Below the pieces are notes generated by a model. The model saw only the letters and a list, made by a program, of their open reading frames with translations. It was not told the DNA's origin and did not search any database. From UBA3263 sp964586765 (GTDB lineage: Bacteria; Bacteroidota; Bacteroidia; Bacteroidales; Muribaculaceae), in contig CAZPHN010000059.1 in assembly GCA_964586765.1 (NCBI GenBank), forward strand, positions 1-7,445: DNA of 7,445 nucleotides, read 5' to 3'. Within the stretch, counting starts at the first letter, position 1; every line of letters starts with the position of its first letter. Shown here piece by piece: positions 1 through 6,508 of the stretch. Both the position numbers and the translations under genes were made by a program.

Positions 1-932
1 AATGGGACATCATGGGCAACGGCGGCACCATCGAAGAGGCTCTGCAATATGCCGCTGAACGCAATGTCCGCGTCCTGTTGTGGTATAACTCCTCCACGGC
101 ATGGACGACCAACGGCGCAGGCGGTCCGCTCTTCAAACTGAACGCTCCCGACGACCGCGAGAAGGAATTTGCCTGGCTGGCCGAAAAAGGGGTGGCCGGC
201 GTAAAGATCGATTTCTTCTCCGGCGATACGCAGGAGACGATGGAATATTGTATCGACCTGCTTGAAAGCGCCGCCAAGCACCATCTGCTAGTCAATTTCC
301 ACGGAGCTACGATCCCGCGCGGCTGGCAACGCACCTATCCCAACCTCATGTCAGTAGAAGCCGTCTACGGAGCGGAATGGTATAACAATGCGCCGGTCCT
401 GACCCACAAGGCAGCCGCACATAATGCCACCCTGCCGTTCACGCGCAATGTCATCGGCCCTATGGACTACACGCCTTGCACCTTTTCAGATTCCCAGCAT
501 CCGCACATCACAACCCACGCCCACGAACTGGCCTTATGCGTAGTCTTTGAATCGGCGCTGCAACATCTGGCCGACCGCCCGGAGAGTTATCTCTCCCAAC
601 CGGATGAAATAAAGGACTTCTTCTCTCATCTGCCATCGGTATGGGACGAGACGAAGCTCCTCTCTGGCTATCCCGGCGACCACGTCATCATGGCCCGATG
701 TAAAGACAACCGATGGTATGTAAGCGGACTGAACGGAACCGACGAAGAGAAAGAATTGAATGTAGACTGGTCTTTCTTAGGCGACGAAGAATATACATTC
801 ACTTGGTTCCGCGACAACTCCGACGAAACTATGCCTTGGGATATAGAACAATGCACCGGCAGCGCGACCGTTCTTCCTCAAAGTATCCGATGCCTGGCCC
901 GCGGAGGTTTCACCGTCATTATCGAAAAATAA
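1..932 (+). CDS. GH97 glycoside hydrolase (alpha-glucosidase/alpha-galactosidase family), C-terminal part
   Basis: This is the 3' half of a glycoside hydrolase family 97 gene. The frame is open to the window edge (codons from position 3 read W-D-I-M-G-N-G), so the Met at 12 is internal and the true start lies upstream. GH97 enzymes are exo-acting alpha-glucosidases or alpha-galactosidases of about 650-700 residues, usually periplasmic in Bacteroidetes; roughly half is present. Counting from the Met at 12, residues 1-200 cover the end of the (beta/alpha)8 barrel. They include GVKIDFF around residue 67, whose Asp matches the nucleophile position of the retaining alpha-galactosidase branch, then NFHGATIPRGWQRTYPNLMSVE (residues about 95-116) with a candidate catalytic Glu. 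Residues about 215-306 form the C-terminal beta-sandwich. The retaining assignment is inference from motif memory; the family call is firm. It is GC-richer than the DNA that follows and is unlikely to belong functionally with the downstream genes. Confidence 0.9.
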   Translation, partial: WDIMGNGGTIEEALQYAAERNVRVLLWYNSSTAWTTNGAGGPLFKLNAPDDREKEFAWLAEKGVAGVKIDFFSGDTQETMEYCIDLLESAAKHHLLVNFHGATIPRGWQRTYPNLMSVEAVYGAEWYNNAPVLTHKAAAHNATLPFTRNVIGPMDYTPCTFSDSQHPHITTHAHELALCVVFESALQHLADRPESYLSQPDEIKDFFSHLPSVWDETKLLSGYPGDHVIMARCKDNRWYVSGLNGTDEEKELNVDWSFLGDEEYTFTWFRDNSDETMPWDIEQCTGSATVLPQSIRCLARGGFTVIIEK

Positions 933-1032
933 ACATCTACATTATTTTGATAGTCGAAGAAGCGCTGAGATAATCGATTTTGGCCGACGTCTTCAAGGAA
1001 TTCCAATGAAGCGCCGAATGAAAGTCTAAAAA

Positions 1033-1105
1033 GTGCTTCATCAACCCGTCATCCAGTGCTCCGTTACACTCTAACGGAGCACTTCTTTAAACCTTAACGA
1101 AGCAC
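1033..1105. repeat. Cluster of four related 11-bp motifs in nested inverted arrangement
   Basis: Two forward copies, GTGCTTCATCA (1033-1043) and GTGCTCCGTTA (1056-1066), face two reverse copies, TAACGGAGCAC (1072-1082) and TAACGAAGCAC (1095-1105). The inner pair forms a perfect hairpin; the outer pair matches over GTGCTTC/GAAGCAC. The arrangement could be a two-tier RNA fold at the 3' end of the GH97 transcript or a remnant of a small palindromic repeat element. Nothing else in the stretch 933-1054 looks functional to me. Confidence 0.55.
1055..1090 (+). terminator. Hairpin terminator downstream of the GH97 gene
   Basis: A perfect 12-bp stem (AGTGCTCCGTTA at 1055-1066 with TAACGGAGCACT at 1072-1083) closes a 5-nt loop and is followed by TCTTTAAA. 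The T-run is short and broken, so it is a moderate intrinsic terminator on the plus strand. It lies 122 bp after the GH97 stop codon and before the recombinase promoter. The minus strand lacks a T-run after the stem, so it is probably one-directional. Confidence 0.65.
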
Positions 1106-1271
1106 AGATTCAGACCGTGGAATAGTACACCTTCTTAACGCGCTACAATTTGCCGGCTTCCCCATATCGCCCTCTTTTCGTTTTCCACATAATGGCCGCG
1201 CCTGTCATTATGTCGCCATGTCTTATCCCGTTGTTAAAGTCTACCGCTCGAGAATAAATATATATAGTGGT

Positions 1272-1304
1272 CTTGGAACTTGCAGAATATTTCGATTATA
1301 TTTG
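1272..1304 (+). promoter_or_regulatory. Bacteroides-type promoter for the recombinase gene
   Basis: TATATTTG at 1297-1304 is an exact match to the Bacteroidetes -7 element TAnnTTTG. CTTG at 1272-1275 is one mismatch from the -33 element TTTG, with a 21-bp spacer. Transcription would begin near 1310, leaving a leader of about 225 nt before the ATG at 1535. No better promoter is visible closer to the gene. Confidence 0.6.
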
Positions 1305-1534
1305 CATTGTATACGGTATGACCCTGCCCTGCTTTTTTTGATTGTCCGCTATGAAATTGCCAACGAACTTTCATTATCTCCACAGGGAACATTCTTTTCT
1401 TATTCCTCCTTTGCCTTATATTCATCTTGCCGGTTTCTGCGGAAGTTACGGAAACCGATCTTCATATACACATCGGAATCACGCTGTCTTTTTTGTTCCC
1501 TTTGTCGCATTCTATTCCATTAACTTTATAATTT
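1305..1534 (+). other. Long 5' leader of the recombinase gene (non-coding)
   Basis: About 225 nt lie between the predicted transcription start and the recombinase ATG. The stretch is pyrimidine-rich, with runs such as CTTTTTTTG near 1332. One small inverted repeat is visible, CGGTTTC (1431-1437) with GAAACCG (1451-1457), a 7-bp stem with a 13-nt loop. An open frame from ATG 1351 to 1575 overlaps the recombinase start by 41 bp, but its composition (rich in His, Tyr, Phe) does not look like a real protein. The leader may set a low translation level for the recombinase; that is inference. Confidence 0.35.
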
Positions 1535-2740
1535 ATGGCATCCATCAAAATCAAATTTCGTACTTCCTCTGTTGAAGCCAAAGAGGGTACTATTTATTAC
1601 CAAGTCATTCATGATCGTAAAGCACGTTACATTGTTACGGACTATCATCTTTTCTCCTCCGAATGGAATGAAAAGCGGGAAAAGATCAGGACCGCGACCA
1701 CTTCTTCTCGACAGCCTTTTCTTCTCTCCCTGCGAGAGCGGATAGATCGGGATATGGAGCGACTCGCTAAAATTGTCAGAAACCTCGACAGCAAAGGACT
1801 CCCCTATGATGTAGAAGTCATAATCGAAAAATTCAATCACTACACCCGTGAATACTCGCTCTTTAATTTCATGAAGGCCCTTATCTTCAAGATGAAATGC
1901 AATGGCAAAATTCGGACCTCTGAAACATACACTTCAGCACTCAATAGCTTCAGGAAGTTTCGGAAAAACGAAGATATCATGTTGGATGCCATTGATTCGG
2001 ATCTCATGGAAGCCTATGAGGCATGGCACAAAAGCCGGGGAAATACCGCCAACACCATCTCTTTCTATACCCGCATCCTTCGGGCCGTTTACAACCGTGC
2101 CGTCGAAAATGAAATCATTGAAAACCGTTGTCCGTTCCGTCATGTCTACACCGGAGTCGACAAGACGGTTAAGCGCGCCCTTCCGCTTCCGGTCATTAGA
2201 AAAATCAAAAATCTTGACCTTTCCTTGTCGCCCACGCTCGACTTCGCCCGCGATATCTTCATCCTCAGCTTTATGCTGCGGGGAATGAGTTTCATTGACA
2301 TGGCATTCTTGAAGAAAACCGATTTTGTGAACGGCTATATCATCTATCGCCGTCGAAAGACTGGCCAACAACTTATTATCGAGTGGACAAAAGAGATGCA
2401 AGAGGTTCTCGACAAATATCCAGAAACCACAAGCGAATATTTTCTTCCTATCATTAAATCCGCGGACGCTAACAAACGAAGTACCTACCGCAATGTCAAT
2501 TATAACATCAACAGGAATCTCAAAAAAATAGCAGAAATGGTTGGTATTACCGCTCCTCTGACGTTGTATGTAGCCCGCCACAGCTGGGCATCGGCCGCCC
2601 ACACCAAAGGCATCCCCATCAGTATCATCAGCGAAGGGATGGGGCATGACAGCGAGACAACCACCCGAATTTATTTGGCTTCATTGGACACTTCCCTCGT
2701 CGACAAAGCTAATTCTTTGATCTTAAAGTCGATTAAATAG
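1535..2740 (+). CDS. Tyrosine site-specific recombinase (Bacteroides Tsr/integrase type), probable local DNA invertase
   Basis: A complete 401-residue tyrosine recombinase. Residues about 1-95 form the arm-type DNA-binding domain typical of Bacteroidetes integrases (the opening MASIKIKFRTSS and the YYQVIHDRKARYIVT region). Residues about 105-205 form the SAM-like core-binding domain, and about 215-401 the catalytic domain. Visible catalytic residues are Arg249 (LRGMSF), Lys275 (RRRKTGQ), Arg348 (YVARHSW), His371 (GMGHD) and the nucleophile Tyr380 (TRIYLAS). The box II His of the HxxR motif is replaced by Tyr345, a substitution I associate with this branch. The ATG at 1535 is supported by the family-typical N-terminus. 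Recombinases of this type in Bacteroides often invert promoter segments beside their own gene, and a repeat-bounded cassette begins 172 bp downstream, so that role is likely. It could instead be the integrase of a mobile element whose other end lies outside the window. Confidence 0.93.
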   Translation: MASIKIKFRTSSVEAKEGTIYYQVIHDRKARYIVTDYHLFSSEWNEKREKIRTATTSSRQPFLLSLRERIDRDMERLAKIVRNLDSKGLPYDVEVIIEKFNHYTREYSLFNFMKALIFKMKCNGKIRTSETYTSALNSFRKFRKNEDIMLDAIDSDLMEAYEAWHKSRGNTANTISFYTRILRAVYNRAVENEIIENRCPFRHVYTGVDKTVKRALPLPVIRKIKNLDLSLSPTLDFARDIFILSFMLRGMSFIDMAFLKKTDFVNGYIIYRRRKTGQQLIIEWTKEMQEVLDKYPETTSEYFLPIIKSADANKRSTYRNVNYNINRNLKKIAEMVGITAPLTLYVARHSWASAAHTKGIPISIISEGMGHDSETTTRIYLASLDTSLVDKANSLILKSIK

Positions 2741-2851
2741 GAACGACAGATTTCATAATTTCCTTTGCAATATCATCACAACCCAATAGAAAAATATTGA
2801 GGATAAACTATTCTACTGAGCCAATCATCACAATGTTATCAAAAATTAAAA

Positions 2852-2893
2852 CGGGTCTAAAAGTTGAATAAAAAACTTTTAGACCCGCTTTTT
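2852..2893. terminator. Strong, probably bidirectional hairpin terminator after the recombinase gene
   Basis: A perfect 14-bp stem (CGGGTCTAAAAGTT at 2852-2865 with AACTTTTAGACCCG at 2874-2887) encloses an 8-nt loop and is followed by CTTTTTA. On the minus strand the same stem is followed by TTTTAATTTTTG, so it should also stop transcription arriving from the right. It lies 25 bp outside the left inverted repeat and would not move on inversion. It separates the recombinase from whichever direction the invertible promoter fires. Confidence 0.88.
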
Positions 2894-2911
2894 ACATTTC
2901 TGTAAAATATT

Positions 2912-2924
2912 CTCTTGTGAAGAG
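2912..2924 (+). repeat. Left inverted repeat of the invertible cassette
   Basis: CTCTTGTGAAGAG. Its exact reverse complement lies at 3090-3102. The site is itself a palindrome (CTCTT/AAGAG arms) around a 3-nt asymmetric centre, GTG, the usual organisation of a tyrosine-recombinase core site, where the centre sets direction. Confidence 0.85.
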
Positions 2925-2939
2925 TTGCTTAATCGAGGA

Positions 2940-2969
2940 CAAATGTATAAAAAATAATTCAATTACAAA
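2940..2969 (-). promoter_or_regulatory. Bacteroides-type promoter inside the invertible cassette, reading away from the operon
   Basis: On the minus strand TTTG (2969-2966) is followed after 18 bp by TACATTTG (2947-2940), an exact match to TAnnTTTG; the spacer is one base shorter than the usual 19-21. Transcription would start near 2933 and run left through the left repeat into the terminator hairpin at 2852-2887. After inversion it would drive the operon beginning at 3138. Confidence 0.7.
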
Positions 2970-3089
2970 CAGTTTTAAACAAAAAATTACGAAAAAAGTT
3001 TATGAATGAAATATTTTTGTTTTGCAATTTCTTTATTTAAGCATATTTAAAGCATTAATTATCATATTGTATATATACTTTATCCTAAT

Positions 3090-3102
3090 CTCTTCACAAG
3101 AG
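3090..3102 (-). repeat. Right inverted repeat of the invertible cassette
   Basis: CTCTTCACAAGAG, the exact reverse complement of 2912-2924. Outside the core, the 20-bp stretch 3089-3108 also aligns in direct orientation with 2911-2930 at 16 of 20 positions, differing only at the 3-nt centre and one further base. Both sites therefore have TTRCTT on their right side. Confidence 0.85.
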
Positions 3103-3137
3103 TTACTTGCCCCAAATGACAAATTATTAAACACAGA

Positions 3138-4496
3138 ATGACATCTAACATCAAAATATCCCTGCTGATAGTAACAGTAATTGAAGTCTCAATTGCCAAT
3201 GTCTGCCTCATATCATGCAAATCTGACAATGTTCCATGCGATGTTAAACACTTAAACGAATTTCACCAAAAGACCACATTAGAAGACATCTTGTCCATAA
3301 AATCTGATAATATGGCTCTGTATGTGGACTATTCTAACTGTATCTCTAATGGGATGCAATCTCCATTTTATCAAAGCATGGTTTCTCCACTTACAGCCGC
3401 CACTAAGGAATATTGGTCAATCAAGGGGAGTGAAATAAAGAAAGAGGAAGGGAAAGTATATGAATTACTTAATAATGTTGTGGAGGTGAATTACGCTACC
3501 CTTGATGAAGCTATTAATGAAATGGCTGAACGCGATGGTGAGTCCGTGATGCTTACAGATGGAGAACTGTTCACTCAAACGGCGACAAAAAACAATCCCA
3601 ATAATCCATATATGCACGCTGCCTTTAAGAAATGGTTGCTTAAGGGTCATGATATACATATCATCGCAGAACCATATCAAGAAGTGTATAAGGGGCAGAC
3701 ATTTAACAAAAAACGGTTTTACATCATCTTTACCGATGACCGACTTAAAGGCAATATTTACAGCCGAATTAGCAAAGTGGTCAATCTGGAAAATTTCCCT
3801 CAAATTGATGAGTTTCATCTTAGCGGAAATTACTCATGGGAAGTAACACAGAATGGTGATACATCCATTCCAAACCAAGTGCTTGCTGCCGTTGTGGAAG
3901 GACATGGTCCTATGGAGATTCAGGACTGGCAAGTTGACTGGAAAAATATCTTGAATTTCATAATGAATGGCGTAGATAATCAAGGGAATCCCCTACCGAA
4001 TGGAGAGAAGTTAATCTGCGGTCTCAAAATTAACAAGAATGCTTTCGGGTGTTATCGCATTAAGGATATTGATGTCAAAGTTTACAATATCAATAACGAT
4101 TACTTTGATATATACAACCGTATAGAGGGTGGAGAAAAGGTAGGTTTTACTGAAATCAATCCTGCAGAAATACCCAATCTCATTATAGCAGATGACAATG
4201 AGTTTAAGCAGCATGGTAATGTTAACCTCTATTTCGACATTAACAATTTTGCCCCAGATGGAGATTTGGACGGCAAGCCATTTAACTACTTCAAGATAGA
4301 AATCAAAGTCAAGGATCTTGAAAATATTCTTGGCAACAGTATTGACATGTTTGATTTCGACTCAATAGTTCAAGACGGGGCAACTAACGAATCAATATCC
4401 GAAAGTCTGAAGAACTGCGTTTTTGACCCGGATCTATTGAACCAACTGAAGGGCAAGACCCTCTATACTATCTATGTGAAATCGAATAAATATTAA
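3138..4496 (+). CDS. Predicted lipoprotein with a vWA-like core, first gene of the FtsZ-like operon
   Basis: A 452-residue protein that I do not recognise as a named family. Residues 1-27 look like a lipoprotein signal: a hydrophobic stretch (5-26, oddly with a Glu at 16) ending in lipobox LISC with Cys27. The residues after it (CKSDN) only partly resemble the acidic Bacteroidetes surface-export signal, so inner or outer membrane placement is open. Residues about 58-175 suggest a von Willebrand A-type fold. ALYVDYSNC (Asp64, Ser66) resembles the DxSxS metal site with its third position changed, VMLTDGE (Asp141) resembles the family's TDG strand, and GHDIHIIAE fits the next core strand. The C-terminal part (about 230-452) is unassigned, rich in Asn, Asp and aromatic residues. 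The start has no strong ribosome site, as is usual in Bacteroides. It is only 6 bp from the next gene, so co-transcribed. The vWA call is by eye and moderate. Confidence 0.8.
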   Translation: MTSNIKISLLIVTVIEVSIANVCLISCKSDNVPCDVKHLNEFHQKTTLEDILSIKSDNMALYVDYSNCISNGMQSPFYQSMVSPLTAATKEYWSIKGSEIKKEEGKVYELLNNVVEVNYATLDEAINEMAERDGESVMLTDGELFTQTATKNNPNNPYMHAAFKKWLLKGHDIHIIAEPYQEVYKGQTFNKKRFYIIFTDDRLKGNIYSRISKVVNLENFPQIDEFHLSGNYSWEVTQNGDTSIPNQVLAAVVEGHGPMEIQDWQVDWKNILNFIMNGVDNQGNPLPNGEKLICGLKINKNAFGCYRIKDIDVKVYNINNDYFDIYNRIEGGEKVGFTEINPAEIPNLIIADDNEFKQHGNVNLYFDINNFAPDGDLDGKPFNYFKIEIKVKDLENILGNSIDMFDFDSIVQDGATNESISESLKNCVFDPDLLNQLKGKTLYTIYVKSNKY

Positions 4497-4502
4497 AATA
4501 CA

Positions 4503-4889
4503 ATGAATACCATCATCAGGACCCCGATACAACTCCAACAGGCACAGGCAGATGCCTGGGTGTATGGTCTTATCGTCTGCTGCATCGCACTCGCCCTGGC
4601 AATTGCAATAGCCTTTATCGTCAATTGGAGAAGCGACAGACGTGACTTTATCACCCGTCGAATATGGTTTATTGTAATCGGGCTTGCAGTTCCGGCCGGC
4701 TACTGGCTCTACAATATGCTGGCTATCGTGCCCAAAATACAGAACCCCGGATTCAAAAGCATGTTCGAGAGTACCAATCTTTATGTACTCCTTGCCTCAA
4801 TCGGTATATATTTTGTGGCAGGTATCCTTATTATGCTGGGTTTCCGCAACACAAAGGTCGGATCAATCTTGGGCAAGAAAAAGAACTAA
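4503..4889 (+). CDS. Small three-helix inner-membrane protein
   Basis: A 128-residue membrane protein of no family known to me. Three hydrophobic segments are clear: about 19-40 (starting WVYGLIVCC), 54-76 (IWFIVIGLAVPAG) and 92-114 (NLYVLLASIGIYF). The loop between the first two is basic and acidic (WRSDRRDFITRR) and the tail ends in GKKKN, so the positive-inside rule predicts an outside N-terminus and an inside C-terminus. There is no cleavable signal. It lies 6 bp after the lipoprotein gene and 3 bp before the tubulin-like gene. Its position and topology suit a membrane anchor or link between the cytoplasmic FtsZ-like protein and the periplasmic lipoprotein; that role is inference from context alone. 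Confidence 0.85.
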   Translation: MNTIIRTPIQLQQAQADAWVYGLIVCCIALALAIAIAFIVNWRSDRRDFITRRIWFIVIGLAVPAGYWLYNMLAIVPKIQNPGFKSMFESTNLYVLLASIGIYFVAGILIMLGFRNTKVGSILGKKKN

Positions 4890-4892
4890 GTC

Positions 4893-6500
4893 ATGGCAAA
4901 ACAGTTTTTCGTTCTCGGTATTGGCGGTACAGGGATGAGATGTATCGAAAGTCTCATCCATCTCTGTGCTATGGGTATGTTTGATGATACGGACATACAC
5001 CTGCTCGCACTTGATACTGACAAGAATAATGGCAACTTTGGACGCTTGAAAGAATTGAAGGAGGCCTATGTGAACGCTAAAGGCCTTAACGCTGCTAATC
5101 GCGTCGCACACAAGGACACTTTCTTCTCTGCCAACATAAAATATTACGAGTTTTCACCAAATTATGAAACCAAAAGCACGTTCAAAGACGTGTTCAACTA
5201 CGGTGACACTCAGTACAATCACAGAGAGGAAACCGACTTGGCTGATCTGGTTTTAGATAGGAATGTAGAGGAGTTTAATCTTCAGCACGGTTATCGTGCG
5301 CAGACACATTTGGGTTCGATGATGATGTATCAGTCAATAGTAGAGGCCTCAAAATCTAAAATGCCCTCCGGTTTGAAAGACTTCATCAGCGCTCTGATTA
5401 CAGAAACCACCTCAGGTAAGGCGAAAGTATTCATTCTCGGCTCTGTATTCGGTGGTACCGGTGCGTCATCAATTCCTATCATACCCCAGGCCCTGTCTCG
5501 CGCGGCGCAAATAATCAGCAACGGGAGTGCTGACATTCTGAAGAACGCCTATTTCGGATCAACATTGCTGACCGCCTACTTCAATTTCACTCTTCCCACT
5601 GCCGGAGAAATGAGCCGGCAGAAGGTGATAGCCACAAGTGACAAGTTTGCGCTCAACTCGCAAGTGGCAATGATGTTTTATGATGATGATGCAACTGTAA
5701 GGAGCATCTATCAGCGTTTCTATATGATGGGCACCAATGGATTGAATTGGAATCCCATGCAACGTGAACAATCTTCCGGAAACAAGACTCTCACAGGTGG
5801 AGCAGCTCAGAAGAATGATTCACACTATATCGAATTGCTTGCTGCAAGTGCCGCACTGGATTTCTTCAACTGCAGTGAGGAAATTCTTCAAGAGGACAAA
5901 GACAACTATAAGACCGAATATCTTTATCGTTCCGTCGAAGACAACGATAAATTGGATTTTCAAGACTTCGTAGGCAAAGACAGGCAGATTGAATTTGCCA
6001 AGAAACTTGGTTGCCTCGTGGCTTTCTCACTCTTTAACAACGGGGTGGATGACTTCGTAGAGAAGGCACGCTCCGGTGAGGATAAGGAAGTGATAGGCTT
6101 CGAAGAGATAGATCCCTCTCAGGTGAAATACCTCAAAGAATACTTTCGCCATTTCTTTGCCCGAGCGCAAGAAGGAGGCACACTGGAGGAAGGATGGCTG
6201 CGTCAGCTCCATCGTTCTGCCGGGGATGGTGACAAGTTCCTTCTTAATCCCAAACTCTTTGCCCCACAGACCATGAAAGAGTTGATGAGACTGGACTGGA
6301 ACAAGAATCTATACCGAAGTGAAGGCATAGGCAAAGACAATAAGTATTCGACCGGACTCTTTGGCAGCAAATTCGACAGTTTCAAGAAACAATTCTTGCA
6401 GGAGTTGCATGGAGGGAGTAATAATGGCATTACCAACCGTGGCGAACAAATGTACAAATTGGTTTATGACACTCTGACAAAACTGTATAAATTTAATTGA
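4893..6500 (+). CDS. FtsZ/tubulin-superfamily GTPase-like protein (Tubulin_2-like)
   Basis: A 535-residue cytoplasmic protein with the marks of the tubulin/FtsZ fold. The N-terminus FFVLGIGGTGMRCIESL (about 5-21) is the first strand and glycine-rich loop. LLALDTDKNNGN (37-48) corresponds to the second nucleotide loop, where FtsZ has NTDxQ. VFILGSVFGGTGASSIP, with GGTGAS at 187-192, is the tubulin signature phosphate loop (GGGTGTG/S in classical members, here one Gly shorter). It is much longer than cell-division FtsZ (about 320-400) and lacks FtsZ-specific sequence elsewhere, so it is a paralogous family, not the division protein. Makarova and Koonin (2010) described such FtsZ-like families beside vWA and membrane proteins and proposed membrane remodelling. 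Here it sits 3 bp after a membrane-protein gene, in an operon headed by a vWA-like lipoprotein. Polymerisation and GTP hydrolysis are inferred. Confidence 0.85.
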   Translation: MAKQFFVLGIGGTGMRCIESLIHLCAMGMFDDTDIHLLALDTDKNNGNFGRLKELKEAYVNAKGLNAANRVAHKDTFFSANIKYYEFSPNYETKSTFKDVFNYGDTQYNHREETDLADLVLDRNVEEFNLQHGYRAQTHLGSMMMYQSIVEASKSKMPSGLKDFISALITETTSGKAKVFILGSVFGGTGASSIPIIPQALSRAAQIISNGSADILKNAYFGSTLLTAYFNFTLPTAGEMSRQKVIATSDKFALNSQVAMMFYDDDATVRSIYQRFYMMGTNGLNWNPMQREQSSGNKTLTGGAAQKNDSHYIELLAASAALDFFNCSEEILQEDKDNYKTEYLYRSVEDNDKLDFQDFVGKDRQIEFAKKLGCLVAFSLFNNGVDDFVEKARSGEDKEVIGFEEIDPSQVKYLKEYFRHFFARAQEGGTLEEGWLRQLHRSAGDGDKFLLNPKLFAPQTMKELMRLDWNKNLYRSEGIGKDNKYSTGLFGSKFDSFKKQFLQELHGGSNNGITNRGEQMYKLVYDTLTKLYKFN

Positions 6501-6508
6501 TATAGGAA

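Larger units (their letters stand above)
2912..3102. promoter_or_regulatory. Candidate invertible promoter cassette (phase-variation switch), OFF orientation
   Basis: Two 13-bp perfect inverted repeats enclose 165 bp of very AT-rich DNA without a convincing open frame. The cassette sits between a tyrosine recombinase gene and a multi-gene operon whose first ATG is 36 bp beyond the right repeat. The only near-consensus promoter inside reads on the minus strand, away from the operon. Inversion would place it facing the operon, with a predicted leader of about 55-60 nt. This matches the architecture of the invertible promoters known in Bacteroides surface loci. Inversion has not been shown here. 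The alternative is that the repeats are binding sites of a regulator or of the recombinase acting as an integrase. Confidence 0.75.

Noticed and set aside
1501..1528. TTTG (1501) and TAACTTTA (1521) just before the recombinase ATG as a second promoter
   Set aside because: The spacer is only 16 bp and the -7 match is imperfect; transcription would start at about the ATG, leaving no leader.
1351..1575. Open frame upstream of and overlapping the recombinase start (74 residues from the ATG)
   Set aside because: Its composition is unusual (many His, Tyr, Phe, Pro), it has no recognisable domain, and it overlaps the firm recombinase start by 41 bp; a leader peptide cannot be supported.
1934..2647. 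237-residue open frame on the minus strand inside the recombinase gene
   Set aside because: It is the antisense shadow of a gene whose catalytic motifs are clear on the plus strand; the translation has no coherent domain.
3021..3051. Plus-strand promoter inside the cassette in the present orientation (TTTG at 3021, TATTTAAA at 3044)
   Set aside because: The -7 element matches only its first bases, far weaker than the minus-strand TACATTTG; basal transcription from it cannot be excluded.
2911..3108. The two repeats as attL/attR of a tiny integrated element
   Set aside because: They enclose only 165 bp without a gene, and the asymmetric centre is inverted rather than direct, which favours inversion over excision.
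4893..6500. The tubulin-like protein as the cell-division FtsZ
   Set aside because: It is far longer, has a divergent signature loop, lacks the FtsZ C-terminal pattern, and is not in a division-gene neighbourhood.
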